Counted from the first letter of the stretch, positions 43,173 to 54,535 are shown. The stretch is 64,000 nucleotides of DNA from Cycas panzhihuaensis (GCA_023213395.1 CM041465.1:147567741-147631740); one strand, 5' to 3'. Program-made: numbers and translations. Notes: generated by a model from the sequence alone, not told the origin.

Positions 43173-43724
43173 TGTTAAACGTTATGTTTAAATGTTAAGT
43201 TAATGTACTTTTATTTTTCATGTAATATATGCACTTTTTACTTTAGGGGTGACTTATCACTTAAGTGATAAAGTGCACACCCACATTCTTTCTAGTGACA
43301 CAACGTTGTCACTAAAGGGTCAAATGGACCCTCATGCACTTTTGCTCACATAAGAGCCCAAAAGGACACGTCCAACATGCAAGGCATGTATCTTGGATGT
43401 TTGACACTTGTCAAACATCCAAGGCCTTAGGTCTCTCTTTTCACTCTATATAATGAGACCTCTCCTCATTGTCTCATACAAGAGTTGGAGCTGTATTATT
43501 ATGCTATCAGTTTGCTAATCAAACTGTTCATTCTTGGGAAGTTGGACCAATTCCAACTCCACATATTGGGTATCATTTTCTCTTGCTCCTTCATTCATGT
43601 TTTGTCTCTTTGCTTTCTCTTTGCCTTGAGTTTATTATACTTGTTTATATTTCTGCAACTAGAACTAGAGTGATGCTAGTTTTTAGATCTAGGTACTGTT
43701 GAGGCCATCTAGCCTCTTTTCACA
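43173..43724 (+). repeat. Copia B 5' LTR
   Basis: TGTTAAACG...CTTTTCACA. It contains the palindrome TTATCACTTAAGTGATAA (43254-43271) and a TATATAA box (43446-43452). It matches 50006-50549 with about fifteen visible differences and is clearly related to the LTR of A. Confidence 0.93.
43446..43452 (+). promoter_or_regulatory. TATA box of copia B LTR
   Basis: CTCTATATAATGAGACC aligns with CTCTATTTAATGAGGCC of copia A. This conserved position suggests the transcription start follows some 30 bases downstream, defining the U3/R border. Confidence 0.55.
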
Positions 43725-43726
43725 TT

Positions 43727-43738
43727 TGGTATCAGAGC
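43727..43738 (+). other. Copia B primer-binding site
   Basis: TGGTATCAGAGC two bases after the 5' LTR, matching initiator Met-tRNA. Confidence 0.9.
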
Positions 43739-45819
43739 AAGAGGAGACTAGCTCCCTACTGCTTTTGTAGCCGTCAAGGAGTTCTTTGAAGAAAGCAACA
43801 AACCCTTGGTGACGACCTTCGCACTCTGAAGGCGATCCAAGGTTTGTTTGAAGGTTTTTTTTGCAGGTTCAAGCATTTTGGAGCCTTTTTTTTTTTTTTT
43901 TAAAGGCTGGAGCTGGGTTATGTTCAGTGATTCCTTTTGGAAACTATTATTCCACTAACTTTCTTTTCAACCCAGATTTGTCAAAAGTAAAATAGAAGAA
44001 GAGTCAAAGTTTTTTTTCATCACAACTGTGGATCTGGCTGCTAAAATCTAGATTTCTGCTGTACTAACTCACCTTCTACAGTGGAAAATCTTTGAAACTG
44101 TGGAAAAGCACTGCGGGTTTTCAACTCGATCTGCTTGATCTTCACAGTCTGCTTTTTTTCAGTTCACAGCTCTTGTTTTCTCGATTCAGTAGCGGTTTCC
44201 GATAGCTGTGGGCCCCATTCCTCGATCAAGGTCATTGTTTTTTCGGTATGGGCCCCACATTTCAGCTATTTTTCCAGCAATCTTTCCAAAGTGTTTTCCG
44301 GATCCGGCCGGTATCCGCCAACATTCCTCAACAGGTACCAACTGTGGGCCCCACATTCCAACTGTTTTTCTAGCAATCATTCCAGCTGTTTTTCCAGCAA
44401 TCTTTCAAGCGATCCGGCCAGGTCCTCTGTGGGCCCCACACTCGATTTCAAAAGCATCGGCGGCCAGCGATCCTCATGGGCCCCACACTCGATTTTCAAA
44501 ACATCCGGCTGACCATCTGTGTGGGCCCCACACTCGATTTAAAAGAGCTCGGTAGCCAGCAGTCCTCTGTGGGCCCCATACACTCGATTTCAAACATCCG
44601 GCTGACCCAAGATCCTCTGTGGGCCCCAGATCCTCAAGATTCATTTGTCCAGCGGCCCTGCAGTCCTCTAGCCCCCACAGGCCCCGATCCTCAAGAATCC
44701 AAGCTCAAGAAGCCTACTCGGCCCGAGAGCAAAATGACCCACTCCTCACAGTCCTTAGTGTTCAAATTGCAAAAATTTTCAAATTTTAGCCCATGTTTTG
44801 GCTCTTAAAAGTTTTAACACTTAGTTATTGTTTGAACAAGTGTTAATTAAGTGATTTTAAGTGTTTTTTTAATAAAAAAGTGATACTCATCACTAAATTT
44901 TAAAACACTTTTAAGGCACCTTGCATGGTGACCTATTGCCCTTAGTCTCAAAGAGGGCTCAAATACTTAATAAAATCACTTTTTTTTATCGTTGGGACTA
45001 ATTTAAAGTCCCAACACTTGGTGCTTGATGTCATTTTTCATGCAAGTGGCTCTCTTACCCTCATTTGTTCAACATTAAAAGGAACCCACTTGTATCTTCA
45101 TCACAAGTTTTGCATTACTTCTTTTAGTACTTAAGTTTTTTTTCAAAAAGTACTTTGCAAAACTTATTGTAATCAAGCATTTGGTTTCTTACTTGGATTA
45201 ACACAGCACTACATTTTCATTAAAGTGCTCATTGTAAAAAAAAAAGAAAAAAAAAAAACTACAAGTGTTCATATACATGTACTTACTTTGCTTCCTCTTG
45301 AAGCCACTTTTTGTAAAGCTTAATCAAAGCATTCTCATAAGTACATTTTCCAAGCAAAAAGAAACCTAAGTTCACTTTAAACTCTGCTAAAAAGTGACTT
45401 AAAATCTGTTGGAGAGGCTCGAAAAAGGTTCAAACCTTGCCTCTAAATTAACCTTAAGCTTGGTGCATTCCCTAGGGGACCAACCGTCTGCAGTCGATTG
45501 CGACAATTAAGGTTGCTTGAGGAAAGGAGGTTCGAAAAGGGTGTTATTGGGGCTATGAATCCCGAGGGAAAGCATGGTACGTCCATGCGGATCAACCCTA
45601 CACCTTGTCCTAGATTTAACTTGGCCAACATTTGGATCTCCTCTATAAGATCAAGTTGGACCAACTCCATAGCCTAGTCCTCCACCCTCATCATTCCATT
45701 CGGTTGTTGGATCTTCTAGTAAGATCATGGTATTGGTTTTGTTAGAAGGTGGAACTTAAGCGACGAAAGCTTTGAGTTTCCAAGTTATCTGCTAGCTTCA
45801 AGTGTTTATAAACTGAAAC
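43739..45819 (+). other. Copia B untranslated leader
   Basis: About 2.1 kb without a convincing gene. The middle (44200-44700) is a GC-rich tandem array; the flanks are AT-rich and collinear with the leader of copia A, including the stem-loop at 44991-45015. Plus-strand open frames of 110-125 codons inside the array overlap in different frames and are made of the repeat. Confidence 0.7.
44208..44629 (+). repeat. Tandem GTGGGCCCCAC array in B leader
   Basis: Eight copies of (G/A)TGGGCCCCA start at 44208, 44248, 44344, 44429, 44476, 44521, 44569 and 44619. The last five are 45-50 bases apart and share the longer unit TCCTCTGTGGGCCCCACACT followed by CGATTTCAAAA and ATCCGGCTGACC. GTGGGCCC fits the class II TCP site (GTGGNCCC) and GGCCCCAC the class I site (GGNCCCAC), overlapping in each full copy. 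That function is inferred from published consensus sites only. Confidence 0.75.
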
Positions 45820-46620
45820 ATGGGCCATAAACATGCTAAATGCATGCACTATTTGGTTAACAGGACAAGATAATTATCAAGAATGGAAGAGACTCACTCA
45901 GAACTTGCTAATCATGAACGAAATTTGGAGTTATGTTTCTGGGAGATTACCTCGACCAGCACCTGTTACCAATGGGAATATTACTGTGCAACCTGATGAT
46001 GCTTTGCTTGCTGCTTGGGAACCCAAAGATGAAATTGCTTTGGCATTCCTTCACATGATTGTTGATGTACATGTAGATCAGAATATTCTTTGGTGCTAAC
46101 ACTTCTAAGGAAGCTTGGGACACCTTGTCCTCATTGTATGAAAGGCGAGATCAAGCTCGCATTTTAATGGTTAAAGCAAAATTGTATTCTATTAAGTTTA
46201 TCAAGCCCATGTCGGCTTTTCTTTCCTCCATCAAGGAGGTATGTAATGAACTGAATACACTTGGAAGTCCAGCAACGAGAGATGAATTAATCACATCCAT
46301 CACCAAAGCCTTACCGAAAGACTACAATGGCTTTTATTTCATCTACTACAAGAGATGGTTCCCTCAAAAGTATGACATTCAACGAATTTGAAAGTCTGCT
46401 ACTTCAAGAAGAACAAATCTACACTAAGGATAATGAGGAGGGACCATCTACATCAGGTGCATTCATGGCCAATTCAAAGGCCAAACAACAACCCAAACCT
46501 GCACTTTCAAAGCAGTTTGGGAACATGAACATTGGGTCTTCAAGGACCAATGTTGTATGTCATCTTGTGGCAAGCCCAGCCACATCGCACCGAGTGTCGG
46601 AAAAAGCAAGCGGATCTCGC
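45820..46620 (+). pseudogene. gag: Copia B gag, broken
   Basis: Pieces at 45833-46099, 46125-46391 and 46327-46620 align in order with the copia A gag (LLIMNEIWSYVSGR, AFLHMIVDVHVDQNI, SSIKEVCNELNTLGSP, FESLLLQEEQI). Frameshifts lie near the start codon region (45820-45833), at about 46090 and 46340. A two-base loss inside the zinc knuckle near 46562 leaves only one frame of CGKPSHIAP. Gag cannot be made. Confidence 0.87.
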
Positions 46621-47335
46621 CAACAACGGCGGCCACGCCAACAGTGCCAACAACAGCAGCAGCCACACCAGCAGTACCGGCGGCGGCGGCCCACGTTAGC
46701 GATGCGGCGGTTTCAGCGGCAACAACGAAGAAGAAGCAACCCTCGACCAAATCGAGGTGCCTATCGAGGAGGTCAAAGAGGAAGGGGGGGCTTCAGAGGT
46801 GGCAATCAACGCCACTCTAATCAGTTTGCGATGAAGACAAAGCTGCTTTGTGCATATCAGACATCCAAGGTTGATGAAACTTGGATTATTGATTCTGGAG
46901 TTTCACAACACATGATTGGAAGTGAAGAGCTCCTCACCAACATCAAGGAAGGCAAAGGTCAATCAGTGACCTTTGGGAATAATCAATCTACCAAAATTTC
47001 TGGAGTAGGCACAATCACTCCATTTTTTTCCTCATCAAATCCTTCCTCCACATTTCTCGATGGCAATGCCTATTTAATACCTTCAATGGACAAAAATTTA
47101 CTATCATAGCTTGAGTTGGACAAGCAACAGATGAGTGTATTGTTCCAAAATGTGAAATGTATAATTAGTGACAAAGAAGACCAAGTAGTAGCTGTTGGCT
47201 ATGAGGATCAAGGCCTCTACAAGATGGATGCAAATAATATAACACTTGATTACGCTTACTCGGTTCCATTATCACTCCTTACTTGTCCAAGATGCAACTT
47301 TGGCATCAACGTCTGAGCCATTTGAGCTTAGACAA
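46621..47335 (+). pseudogene. Copia B protease
   Basis: The frame 46327-47109 runs from the Gln/Arg/Gly-rich linker into WIIDSGVSQHMIGSEELL (DSG 46891-46899) and GKGQSVTFGN. A TAG at 47107-47109 interrupts LLS...QLDKQQMSVLF, after which 47116-47316 continues with KCIISDKEDQVVAVGYEDQG. Active site intact, one nonsense codon. Confidence 0.86.
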
Positions 47336-48360
47336 TTTGAGATGATGATCAACAAGAACATGGTACATGGGCTTCCTAAGATTTATGGAACGAAATGTCT
47401 TTGCGAAGCATGCATTATGGGAACTCAACATCGCTTGCCTTTTCCTAAAGGCAAAGCGTGGCGTGCATCACATCCTCTGCAGCTAGTACATTCGGTTGTG
47501 TGGACCTATGTCCACATCATCTCTTGGAGGAGCTTTGTATTATATCTCCTTCATTGATGATTTTTCTCACAAAGTTTGGGTTTACTTCATCAAACACAAA
47601 TCTGAAGCATTTTCCAAGTTCAAAGAATTCAAACTTGAAGTGGAAAATGAGTCTGGCCATTCAATCAAAACATTCAGATGGACAATGGAGGTGAATTTAC
47701 ATCAAATGAATTCACCCAATACTGCAAGGATAACGGCATTTGGAGACAACTGACGATACCTCACACTCCTCAACAAAATGGAATCTTCAAACGGATGAAT
47801 AGAACTTTGGCCAATAAAGCCAAAGCTATGATGCATGCACAAGGACTCACTCGAGCTTACTGGGTAGAAGCATTTGACACAGCTGCCTATGTGGCCAATC
47901 GCAGTCCTACTACAGCAATCACCAACATGACACCCGAGGAGGCATGGTCCGCAAAAGCCTTGTCACCATTTGAGGACTTTTGGGTGCACGCTTATATGCA
48001 CATACCCGATCAAGAAAGGAAGAAATTAGACAAGCATAGTCTAAAATGCATCTTTGTAGGTTATGCCATTCACAAAGAAAGCCTACAAGTTGTATGATCC
48101 TATAGGAAGAAAATGCATCTCTCAAGAGATGTCATCTTTGCTGAAGAAGATCACCAGGAGGTGCAAACAGTATCAATGCAACCTCCCATTGACAAAGGCA
48201 AGAAGATTGTTGAGGCCTTCCTTCCCTCTCAATCCTCTACACCATGTTCATAATCTGCACCATGTGGATCGTCTACTTCAACTGAATTTGCTCCACTTGA
48301 TCCAAGCACATCTTCTGTTGACCAATCACTTACACCAGAAGATCTTGAGGTTCAAGTAAC
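47290..48360 (+). pseudogene. Copia B integrase, broken
   Basis: The zinc finger is complete over two frames (LWHQRLSHL, CLCEACIMGTQHR). A one-base loss near 47493 turns the first catalytic block (HLDLCGPM in A) into HSVVWTYV, removing that Asp from the frame. MDNGGEF and QQNGIFKRMN follow in 47678-48097, so the Glu of the third block (GVSERMN in A) is Lys. The CTAYMHIP-type C-terminus and a Ser/Pro-rich linker complete it. Confidence 0.86.
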
Positions 48361-49300
48361 TTCAATTCAAAAGTTACCCAAATGGTACACACAAACAGTT
48401 CAGGACGGTCACATCATTGAAGGAAAACGTCCATCTAAATATCGGCAGCAAACCAATTATGCACTTATGGCTGAAGTGCTTTGTATTGATGAGCCTTCCA
48501 CTTTTGAGGAGGCTTCTAAAAATGAAAATTAGAAGGTTGCCATGGATGAAGAAATCCATTCTATTGAAAAGAATGGTACTTGGAATTTGGTTGAATTGCC
48601 TAAACACAAACAGCAATCATTGCAAATGGGTCTACAAGACCAAATTCCATTCGATGGTTCACTTAAAAGGCGTAAAGCACGCCTTGTCGCAAAAGGTTTT
48701 AAACAAAAAGAAGGCATAGACTATGAAGAAACTTTTGCACCGATGGCGAACATGAATACCATCGACTTCTCTTGGCCTTAGCCGCTTAATGCAAATGGCC
48801 TGCTTATCGATGGACGTGAAGAGCGCCTTTCTTAATGGCGATCTTCGTGAGGAGGTGTATTTGGAGCAACCTCCACGGATACAAAGTACAAGGCAAGGAG
48901 CATCTTGTATATCGCCTAAAAAGGCGTTATATGGCTTGAAGCAAGCTCCAAGGGCATGGTACTCAAAAACCGATGACTACTTTGAGACATGGGTTTCATC
49001 GATCTACTTCGATCCTAATCAGATATAAAAAATGGAAAACCATGTAATTTTTGTTGCCTTGTATGTAGATGACTTAGTGATCACTGGTAGTGACACTAAG
49101 ATGATTCATATTCTCCAAGATGATTTGAAGAGAAGCTTTGAGATGACAGATCTTGGACTTCTCCATTATTTTTTAGGCTTTGAGATATGGCAACAGCCAG
49201 GCTATATCTTCATCTCCCAAGCGAAATATTTTTGGGATATTTTGCAGCGGTTCAGGATGCACGACTGCAAAACAACGCCTACCCCTATGGAGAATGGATC
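48361..49300 (+). pseudogene. Copia B reverse transcriptase, broken
   Basis: PSTFEEASKNEN, a stop, then [21 protein letters not shown] (48542 on). [63 protein letters not shown] in shifted frames. 49032-49478 is open with the catalytic YVDD (49062-49073), EMTDLGLLHYFLGFEI and DCKTTPTPMENGSKLTLNEE. Several one-base indels. Confidence 0.88.
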
Positions 49301-49960
49301 TAAGCTTACTCTCAATGAGGAAGCTGCACTAGCAGATCCCACACTTTATCGGCAGTTGATTGGGAGTCTCATTTATCTCACCAACACTCGACCAGACATC
49401 TCATTTGCTGTTGGGATTTGCTCACGTTACATGTCTCAACCCAATCAGATACATCGAATGCACCAAACGCATACTTAAGTACATCAAAGGCACATTACAA
49501 AGATGGCCTTTAGTATGCACATAATGAGAACTTCACTGGAAGGGTTCTCGGACTACGATTAGGCGGTTGCCAAGATAGCGGAGATCAACCTCGGGATCTG
49601 CTTTTACCTTGGTTCAGTAATTGTTTCGTGGAGTTGGAAGAAGCAACTCAATGTTATCTTGTCCTCCACCGGCAGCAGTACAAAGTCGGCCCGGCCTGAC
49701 AGAGGCTATCCGCTACGATGGATTCTTGGGGAACTTGGACTTGAGCAGGGTCACCCCACCAGAATACATTATGACAATCAAAGTGTGCTCAAGTTAGCTA
49801 AGAATCCAGTCTTTCATGCACGGACAAAACACATCGAGGTTCACCATCACTTCATCAGAGAACATGTTTAGAATGGTGAGATCAACCTCCAAGATGACTC
49901 CACAGAGGAGGAGCAGACAAAGACACATCTTTACCAAACCTCTTGGTAGAGAAAAGTTTG
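49301..49960 (+). pseudogene. Copia B RNase H, broken
   Basis: LYRQLIGSLIYLTNTRPDIS and AVGICSRYMSQPN end the open frame at 49478. Then frame-shifted RNase H is readable to HYDNQSVLKLAKNPVFHARTKHIEVHHHFI (49659-49871) and FTKPLGREKFVKFRDGLGV. The DWAG-type active-site block is badly damaged near 49555. Confidence 0.82.
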
Positions 49961-50005
49961 TAAAATTCAGAGATGGTCTTGGTGTCCGACTTAACATTGT
50001 AAACA

Positions 50006-50549
50006 GTTATGTTTAAATGTTAAGTTAATGTACTTTTATTTTTCATGTAATATATGCACTTTTTACTTTAGGGGTGACTTATCACTTAAGTGATAAAGTG
50101 CACACCCACATTCTTTCTAGTGACACAACGTTGTCGCGAAAGGGTCAAATGGACCCTCATGCACTTTTGCTCACATAAGAGCCCAAAAGGACACATGTCT
50201 AACATGCAAGGCATGTATCTTGGATGTTTGACACTTGTCAAACATCCAAGGCCTTAGGTCTCTCTTTTCACTCTATATAATGAGACCTCCTCATTGTCTC
50301 ATACAAGAGTTGGAGTCAGATTGTTATGCTATCAGTTTGCTAATCAAACTGTTCATTCTTGGGAGGTTGGTCCAATTCCAACTCCAGATATTGGGTATCA
50401 TTTTCTCTTGCTCCTTCATTCATGTTTTGTCTCTTTGCTTTCTCTTTGCCTTGAGTTTATTATACTTGTTTATATTTCTGCAACTAGAACTAGAGTGATG
50501 CTAGTTTCTAGATCTAGGGACTGTTGAGGCCATCTAGCCTCTTTTCACA
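50006..50549 (+). repeat. Copia B 3' LTR, 5'-truncated
   Basis: Starts at GTTATGTTTAAATG, lacking the first nine bases of the 5' copy and the polypurine tract, then matches the 5' LTR to CTTTTCACA. Followed by the GTAAC duplication (50550-50554). Confidence 0.92.
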
Positions 50550-50554
50550 GTAAC
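50550..50554 (+). other. Copia B target-site duplication, right
   Basis: GTAAC, identical to 43168-43172. Confidence 0.9.
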
Positions 50555-51314
50555 CGTCATCTTCCTCCTTACGGTTTGTCCATTGGCTTGGTTAATCTGT
50601 TTGGCTTCGCTACTTTCAGTGATGAGCCTTAAAGTGTTTGCTTGTCTTAGTTTGGCCTCTATTCACTCAGCTAGTGGGTGTGTGGGAGTCCTTCCTCATA
50701 TCCTTTATGTGTTTACAGTTTGCATGTGTGTGAGGTTGTTCGACTATTCTTCACAAGTGCCTCAATCCTTGATGGCTTTTTTCATTCTATATCTAGCATT
50801 TTGTGTGCATAGAAGTGTGTTCTTGCGTGATTTTCATCTGCTCTTTTGCGTCTCGATGAAGCTCAGGCCTCCGTTCAACCTTTGCGGCTTTACGGTTTGT
50901 TGTTTTGCACGAGCATCTCAATATTTATAGTGGAGTCTTGTTGTCTCTGTGTTGGGCATCTGATTTAGGAGGATCTACCATATGTCTACAGGAAGCAGAA
51001 AATGCTAGCCATTGGCACAACTGAAAGAAATAGGGCCAAATGGTGTCAAACTAATATGAAATTTTATGGAAAGGAAGAAGACACATCCCACTACATGTGT
51101 GCAAAAGGCGGGGTTCAAAAAACATCATTTGATTAGATGGCAAGCCTTGTTTTGTAGAAAATAGCTCCCACAACCAACAAAAAATCAACAAATACATACT
51201 ATTTTTAAATCGATGAAAATGGAGGCAAATGATATCCAAATGAGCTAAAATTTTGAGGACATAAAGAGGACATACATACCTATACGTGTACTAAATTTGA
51301 GCTTAATTGGAGTT
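50555..51314. other. Unassigned stretch right of copia B
   Basis: Continues the sequence into which B inserted. A 115-codon plus-strand open frame (50583-50930) is hydrophobic and Cys-rich, with no family signature or retroelement motif, and is probably chance. Confidence 0.4.
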
Positions 51315-51852
51315 TGTTAGCCTTAGGTACCAAGCCACAACTTTTCGAAATTGCATGAATGCCACTTGGATACCATGCATTTTGATTATTGGTGATTGGA
51401 CTTGCATGAATACCACTTGAAAAACATGCATTTTGGTTTTTTTTCTATAAATTGAGCCCTCTTGAGCTCATTTACGATGTTAGAGACTTGGTTCTTGTGT
51501 GTGAGAGACACTTGACTTGGGAGCAACATTGAGACATCACTTGGAAGGTGTTGGAGACTATAGAGGAGGCAAATTTTAACACTTCAAGCATCCATTTTGG
51601 AGAGTGGGAACTTCATTAAAGGAGTCTTGAGAAGTTGGATGCCCCTTGTGGTATTATTGCATCATTTCTTCATTATAACTTGCCTATTCTTTGCTAATTG
51701 TTTTTCTCCACCATTAAATGGAGTTTTTTCTAGCTTAATAAAAGTATTATTCTTCTTACCTTGGAGTAATGGCAAGTATGCATGAGTTGGTGTAGAGTAT
51801 CCTTTTATGGGCTCAGTCTTTTATTAATGTTATTGGGAATTTTACACTAACA
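51315..51852 (+). mobile_element. Candidate solo LTR
   Basis: A 538-base block with matching ends TGTTAG...CTAACA, a TATAAAT box (51446-51452) and an AATAAAAG polyadenylation-like signal near 51736. It also has a 51-base tandem repeat upstream of the TATA box. No PBS follows and no polypurine tract precedes it, and flanking five-base duplications do not match (GAGTT versus CCCTA). Most likely an old solo LTR in plus orientation. Confidence 0.55.
51351..51437 (+). repeat. 51-base tandem repeat in the U3 of the solo LTR
   Basis: TTGCATGAATGCCACTTGG (51351) and TTGCATGAATACCACTTGA (51402) each run on to CATGCATTTTG(A/G)TT. Each unit holds inverted TGCATG/CATGCA pairs, the core of the RY element bound by plant B3 factors. 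Lying upstream of the TATA box, they could be a duplicated enhancer. Confidence 0.6.
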
Positions 51853-52800
51853 CCCTAGGATCTTAAGGAAAAAGATTGGTAATTGATTTCTTCACCAATC
51901 ACACTCCACTTTGGGATCGCATTTCCACTTGCATCGGCTTCTATTTCAAAAGGCCTTTGCAAATTTGGCATTGCCAAATTCGGTGCTTCACAAATTTTCT
52001 TTTTCAAAAGAAGAAAAGCTTCTTCCTCCTTGGAACCCCAAGCAAACTTTTTACCTACTTTTGTCAATCCATGTAGGGGTGTTGCAACTTGTGAGAAATA
52101 AAGAATAAACTTTCTCAAGTATTGAAAAGCTCTTAAAAAACTTCTCACCTCTATGGTGTTCGTTGGCCTAGGCCATTTGAGGATGGCTTGAGTCTTGAGT
52201 GGGTCAGTGCTCAACTTTCCTCCTCCAACCACAAAGCCCAAGAAGACTAAGTTTTCCTTGCGAAATTCACATTTCTTCACATTAAGCTTCAATGATGCTT
52301 AGCCAAAGTCTTCAAAACTTCTTCTATGTGCTGCAAATGTTCCTCCCATGTATTGCTAAAAATCAAAATGTCATCAAAATAGACAACAATAAAATTATCC
52401 AAGTAAGGCCTTAACACTTCATTCATTAGCCTCATGAATGTTGCAGGAGCATTACACAATCCGAAAGGCATAACCATCCATTCAAAGAGTCCTTGCTTTG
52501 TTTTGAAGGCTGTCTTCCATGTGTCCTCCTTTTTGACCCTAACTTGGTGATAACCACTTTTCAAATCCAACTTAGTAAAATAACAAGCATGTTGAATTTG
52601 ATCAAGCAAATCATCTGTGCGAGGCAAGGGGTAGTGATCTTTAATTGTGATTTTATTCAAAGCACGAAAGTCTACACACATTCTCCATCCTCCATCCTTC
52701 TTAGGCACCAAGACAATTGGTGACCAACAAGGTGAATATGAAGGGTAGAATAATCATTGGGTACAATTTTTGTATCATTTGCCCTTCCTTATCTTTTTCG
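51853..52800 (-). pseudogene. G3: Ty3/gypsy reverse transcriptase and start of RNase H
   Basis: Minus-strand 52711-52289 reads [62 protein letters not shown] and the catalytic VVYFDDILIFS (YFDD 52381-52370). A frameshift near 52290 leads to 52292-51855 with KCEFRKENLVFLGFVV, the PLHGLTKVGKKF thumb and FEIEADASG, the start of RNase H with its first Asp. It ends at the solo LTR. The best preserved gypsy RT here, from a lineage different from G1 and G2. Confidence 0.9.
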
Positions 52801-53384
52801 ATTTCTGCCTTTCGCTCAAGAGTTCTTCATCCTTTGGTGTATCCTTTATCATTTCACGCCTAGAGACTAAGCTAGGCATATTTTTAAAAGGATTTATAAT
52901 CTTCTTTCCTTTCGAGAGTTTTTTGGTTGACGACTTGGTCATTTTCTTAGGTTCTTTTCCTTTTTTTGTTGATTGGGACAACTAGAGGTGGGACCAATTT
53001 GTTTGGATTTGCTCCATATGAAACACCTTGACCTAAAGGATCATCTAGAAATTTTCATTATTCAGATTTCTAAATGGATCAATCCCATTAGGACAATGAT
53101 ACTTTTTGGACATTCCCAAGGGTTTCTAGTGAGCCAACATATTACCATCTAGTCTATAATACCTTTCTCTAGCGTTTAACATCATCAACATTTGACATTC
53201 AAGAGCCATGCACCCATGTCTGGCCAATGATTACATTTCCAAGGTCTGATTGTAAACCCCACTTTTCTAGTAAGGCACCTTCTTGTTTGTTATGAACATG
53301 CTCTACTGAATAGTATGCAGTTGTCCATAAATTTCTAGGATGCACAATCTGTTTGGTAGATATATAGGTAGAAATGATGCACAT
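52775..53384 (-). pseudogene. G3 region upstream of RT
   Basis: A Lys-rich open stretch on the minus strand (52981-52775, KKGKEPKKMTKSSTKK) leads toward RT, and another short frame (53384-53199) lies further up. In gypsy pol this is where the protease-RT linker belongs, but no protease active site was recognised. Assignment rests on position. Confidence 0.4.
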
Positions 53385-53965
53385 CCCTCAAAACCATATG
53401 CCCAAATAGTATAGTAACTTTCAAAGAAATAGGAATCTTCGTTCGTTCTTCCTCTTCTCTTGCCAACCACTTTCTAATATTTCACCCAATCCTCGTTGGA
53501 TCAGTTATGGCTTTTTGAATAGCCTAGAAGAATCTATCAACAACTGGGTAAATGAAAGTACTTCTAGGCTATGTCCAACAATCTAATATCGATTATATTG
53601 GACCCATCATGAGGAATGGTCTTGCAACTAGTCATTAGAGGATTTAAATTATCCAAATCCTAAGGTTGAAATAGATAGGTTTGTAGCAACAATGAAATCT
53701 CTAGAGGATATTGTAGAAGAAGTGATAATTAATTACCCTACTCTATTAAAACCATAAATGAAACATGTGTACTAAAGGAGATCATACCGAAAGTGGAGTG
53801 AGGTCACATTAAAATTGTATTTGCGAGGGTTGACAAAGCTAGAATCAACAAGTGTGTTCACATATATACGGATAGAAGATATTTAGAGAACGTTGGAAGT
53901 TACTAACCATGCTCTTTGCTAAAGTAGTTATAACTAACCATGCTCTTTGCTAAAGACATACATAG
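53385..53965. other. Unassigned stretch between G3 and G4
   Basis: No gene recognised. A tandem duplication of about 31 bases (AACTAACCATGCTCTTTGCT followed by AAAG, copies ending near 53928 and 53959) lies just before the G4 protease. Confidence 0.5.
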
Positions 53966-54535
53966 ATGGAGACTAGAGTACTTCATATTCATGATTCAAA
54001 TCGAGCAATCCAAAACGTAAACAACATTCTACTATTGTATGACAAGGATCCAAAAGTGACAATGATGGTGCTTGGGGAGATCATTGACTCGATAATTGTA
54101 GATGGGGGTTCCATTGTGAATGTCATGCCAATTCACACTTGGAAGAAACTAGGTGGCTCAACAATGGTTTCGATGATGTACTCACTAAAACTTGCAAATG
54201 AATTGTATGTCCAGCCTCTAGGAGTGATTCCCATAACGAAAGTTGATGTGGCAGGAATCAAGGTTTCAATAGAATTCACCATGATTGAAACCATGGAATG
54301 CATTGTATCTTACCCAACCTTGTCAGGTTGACCTTGGCCTCAGGACATTAATTGTCTACAGAGTTGGAAGCTTCAGATATTCACATTGTTGCAGAATGGA
54401 AGAGCTGTGACATTGCGCATGATGAGCAAGAAAAAGAATACAATTGAAGTCATCGTCGACCTAGCTTCCAACATGACCATTGGTAGTGAGAAAACGACCA
54501 CTTCATTTGAGAAGCTAGTTGCCTTGAATGATTGA
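53966..54535 (+). pseudogene. G4: Ty3/gypsy (Tat-like) protease
   Basis: The open frame (121 codons) has IIVDGGSIVNVMPIHTWKKL, with D-G-G at 54101-54109, then YSLKLANELYVQPLGVIPIT and KVSIEFTMIETMECIVSYPT. A TGA follows where Trp is expected, then PWPQDINCLQSWKLQIF. The DGGS active site and the S-Y-P-x-L-x-GRPW-like end are characteristic of the Tat/Ogre group of plant gypsy elements. It would process the polyprotein. One stop in the C-terminal half. Confidence 0.75.

Larger units (their letters stand above)
43173..50549 (+). mobile_element. B: full-length Ty1/copia element, relative of A
   Basis: 7.4 kb element with LTRs 43173-43724 and 50006-50549, PBS, 2 kb leader, gag, protease, integrase, RT and RNase H, flanked by GTAAC. 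Gag and pol align with copia A throughout, LTRs share long blocks, and leaders are collinear except for a GC-rich module. Its polypurine tract and the first bases of the 3' LTR are deleted. Many one-base indels break the genes, more than in A. Confidence 0.95.

Noticed and set aside
44208-44629. CRISPR-like array
   Set aside because: Regular spacing but spacers are themselves repeated, no cas genes, and the setting is a plant retrotransposon leader.
44135-44808. Plus-strand open frames of 110-125 codons in the copia B leader
   Set aside because: They are translations of the same tandem repeat in different frames; no conserved counterpart in copia A.
50583-50930. 115-codon hydrophobic, Cys-rich open frame
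   Set aside because: No recognisable domain, atypical composition and no supporting context; probably chance.
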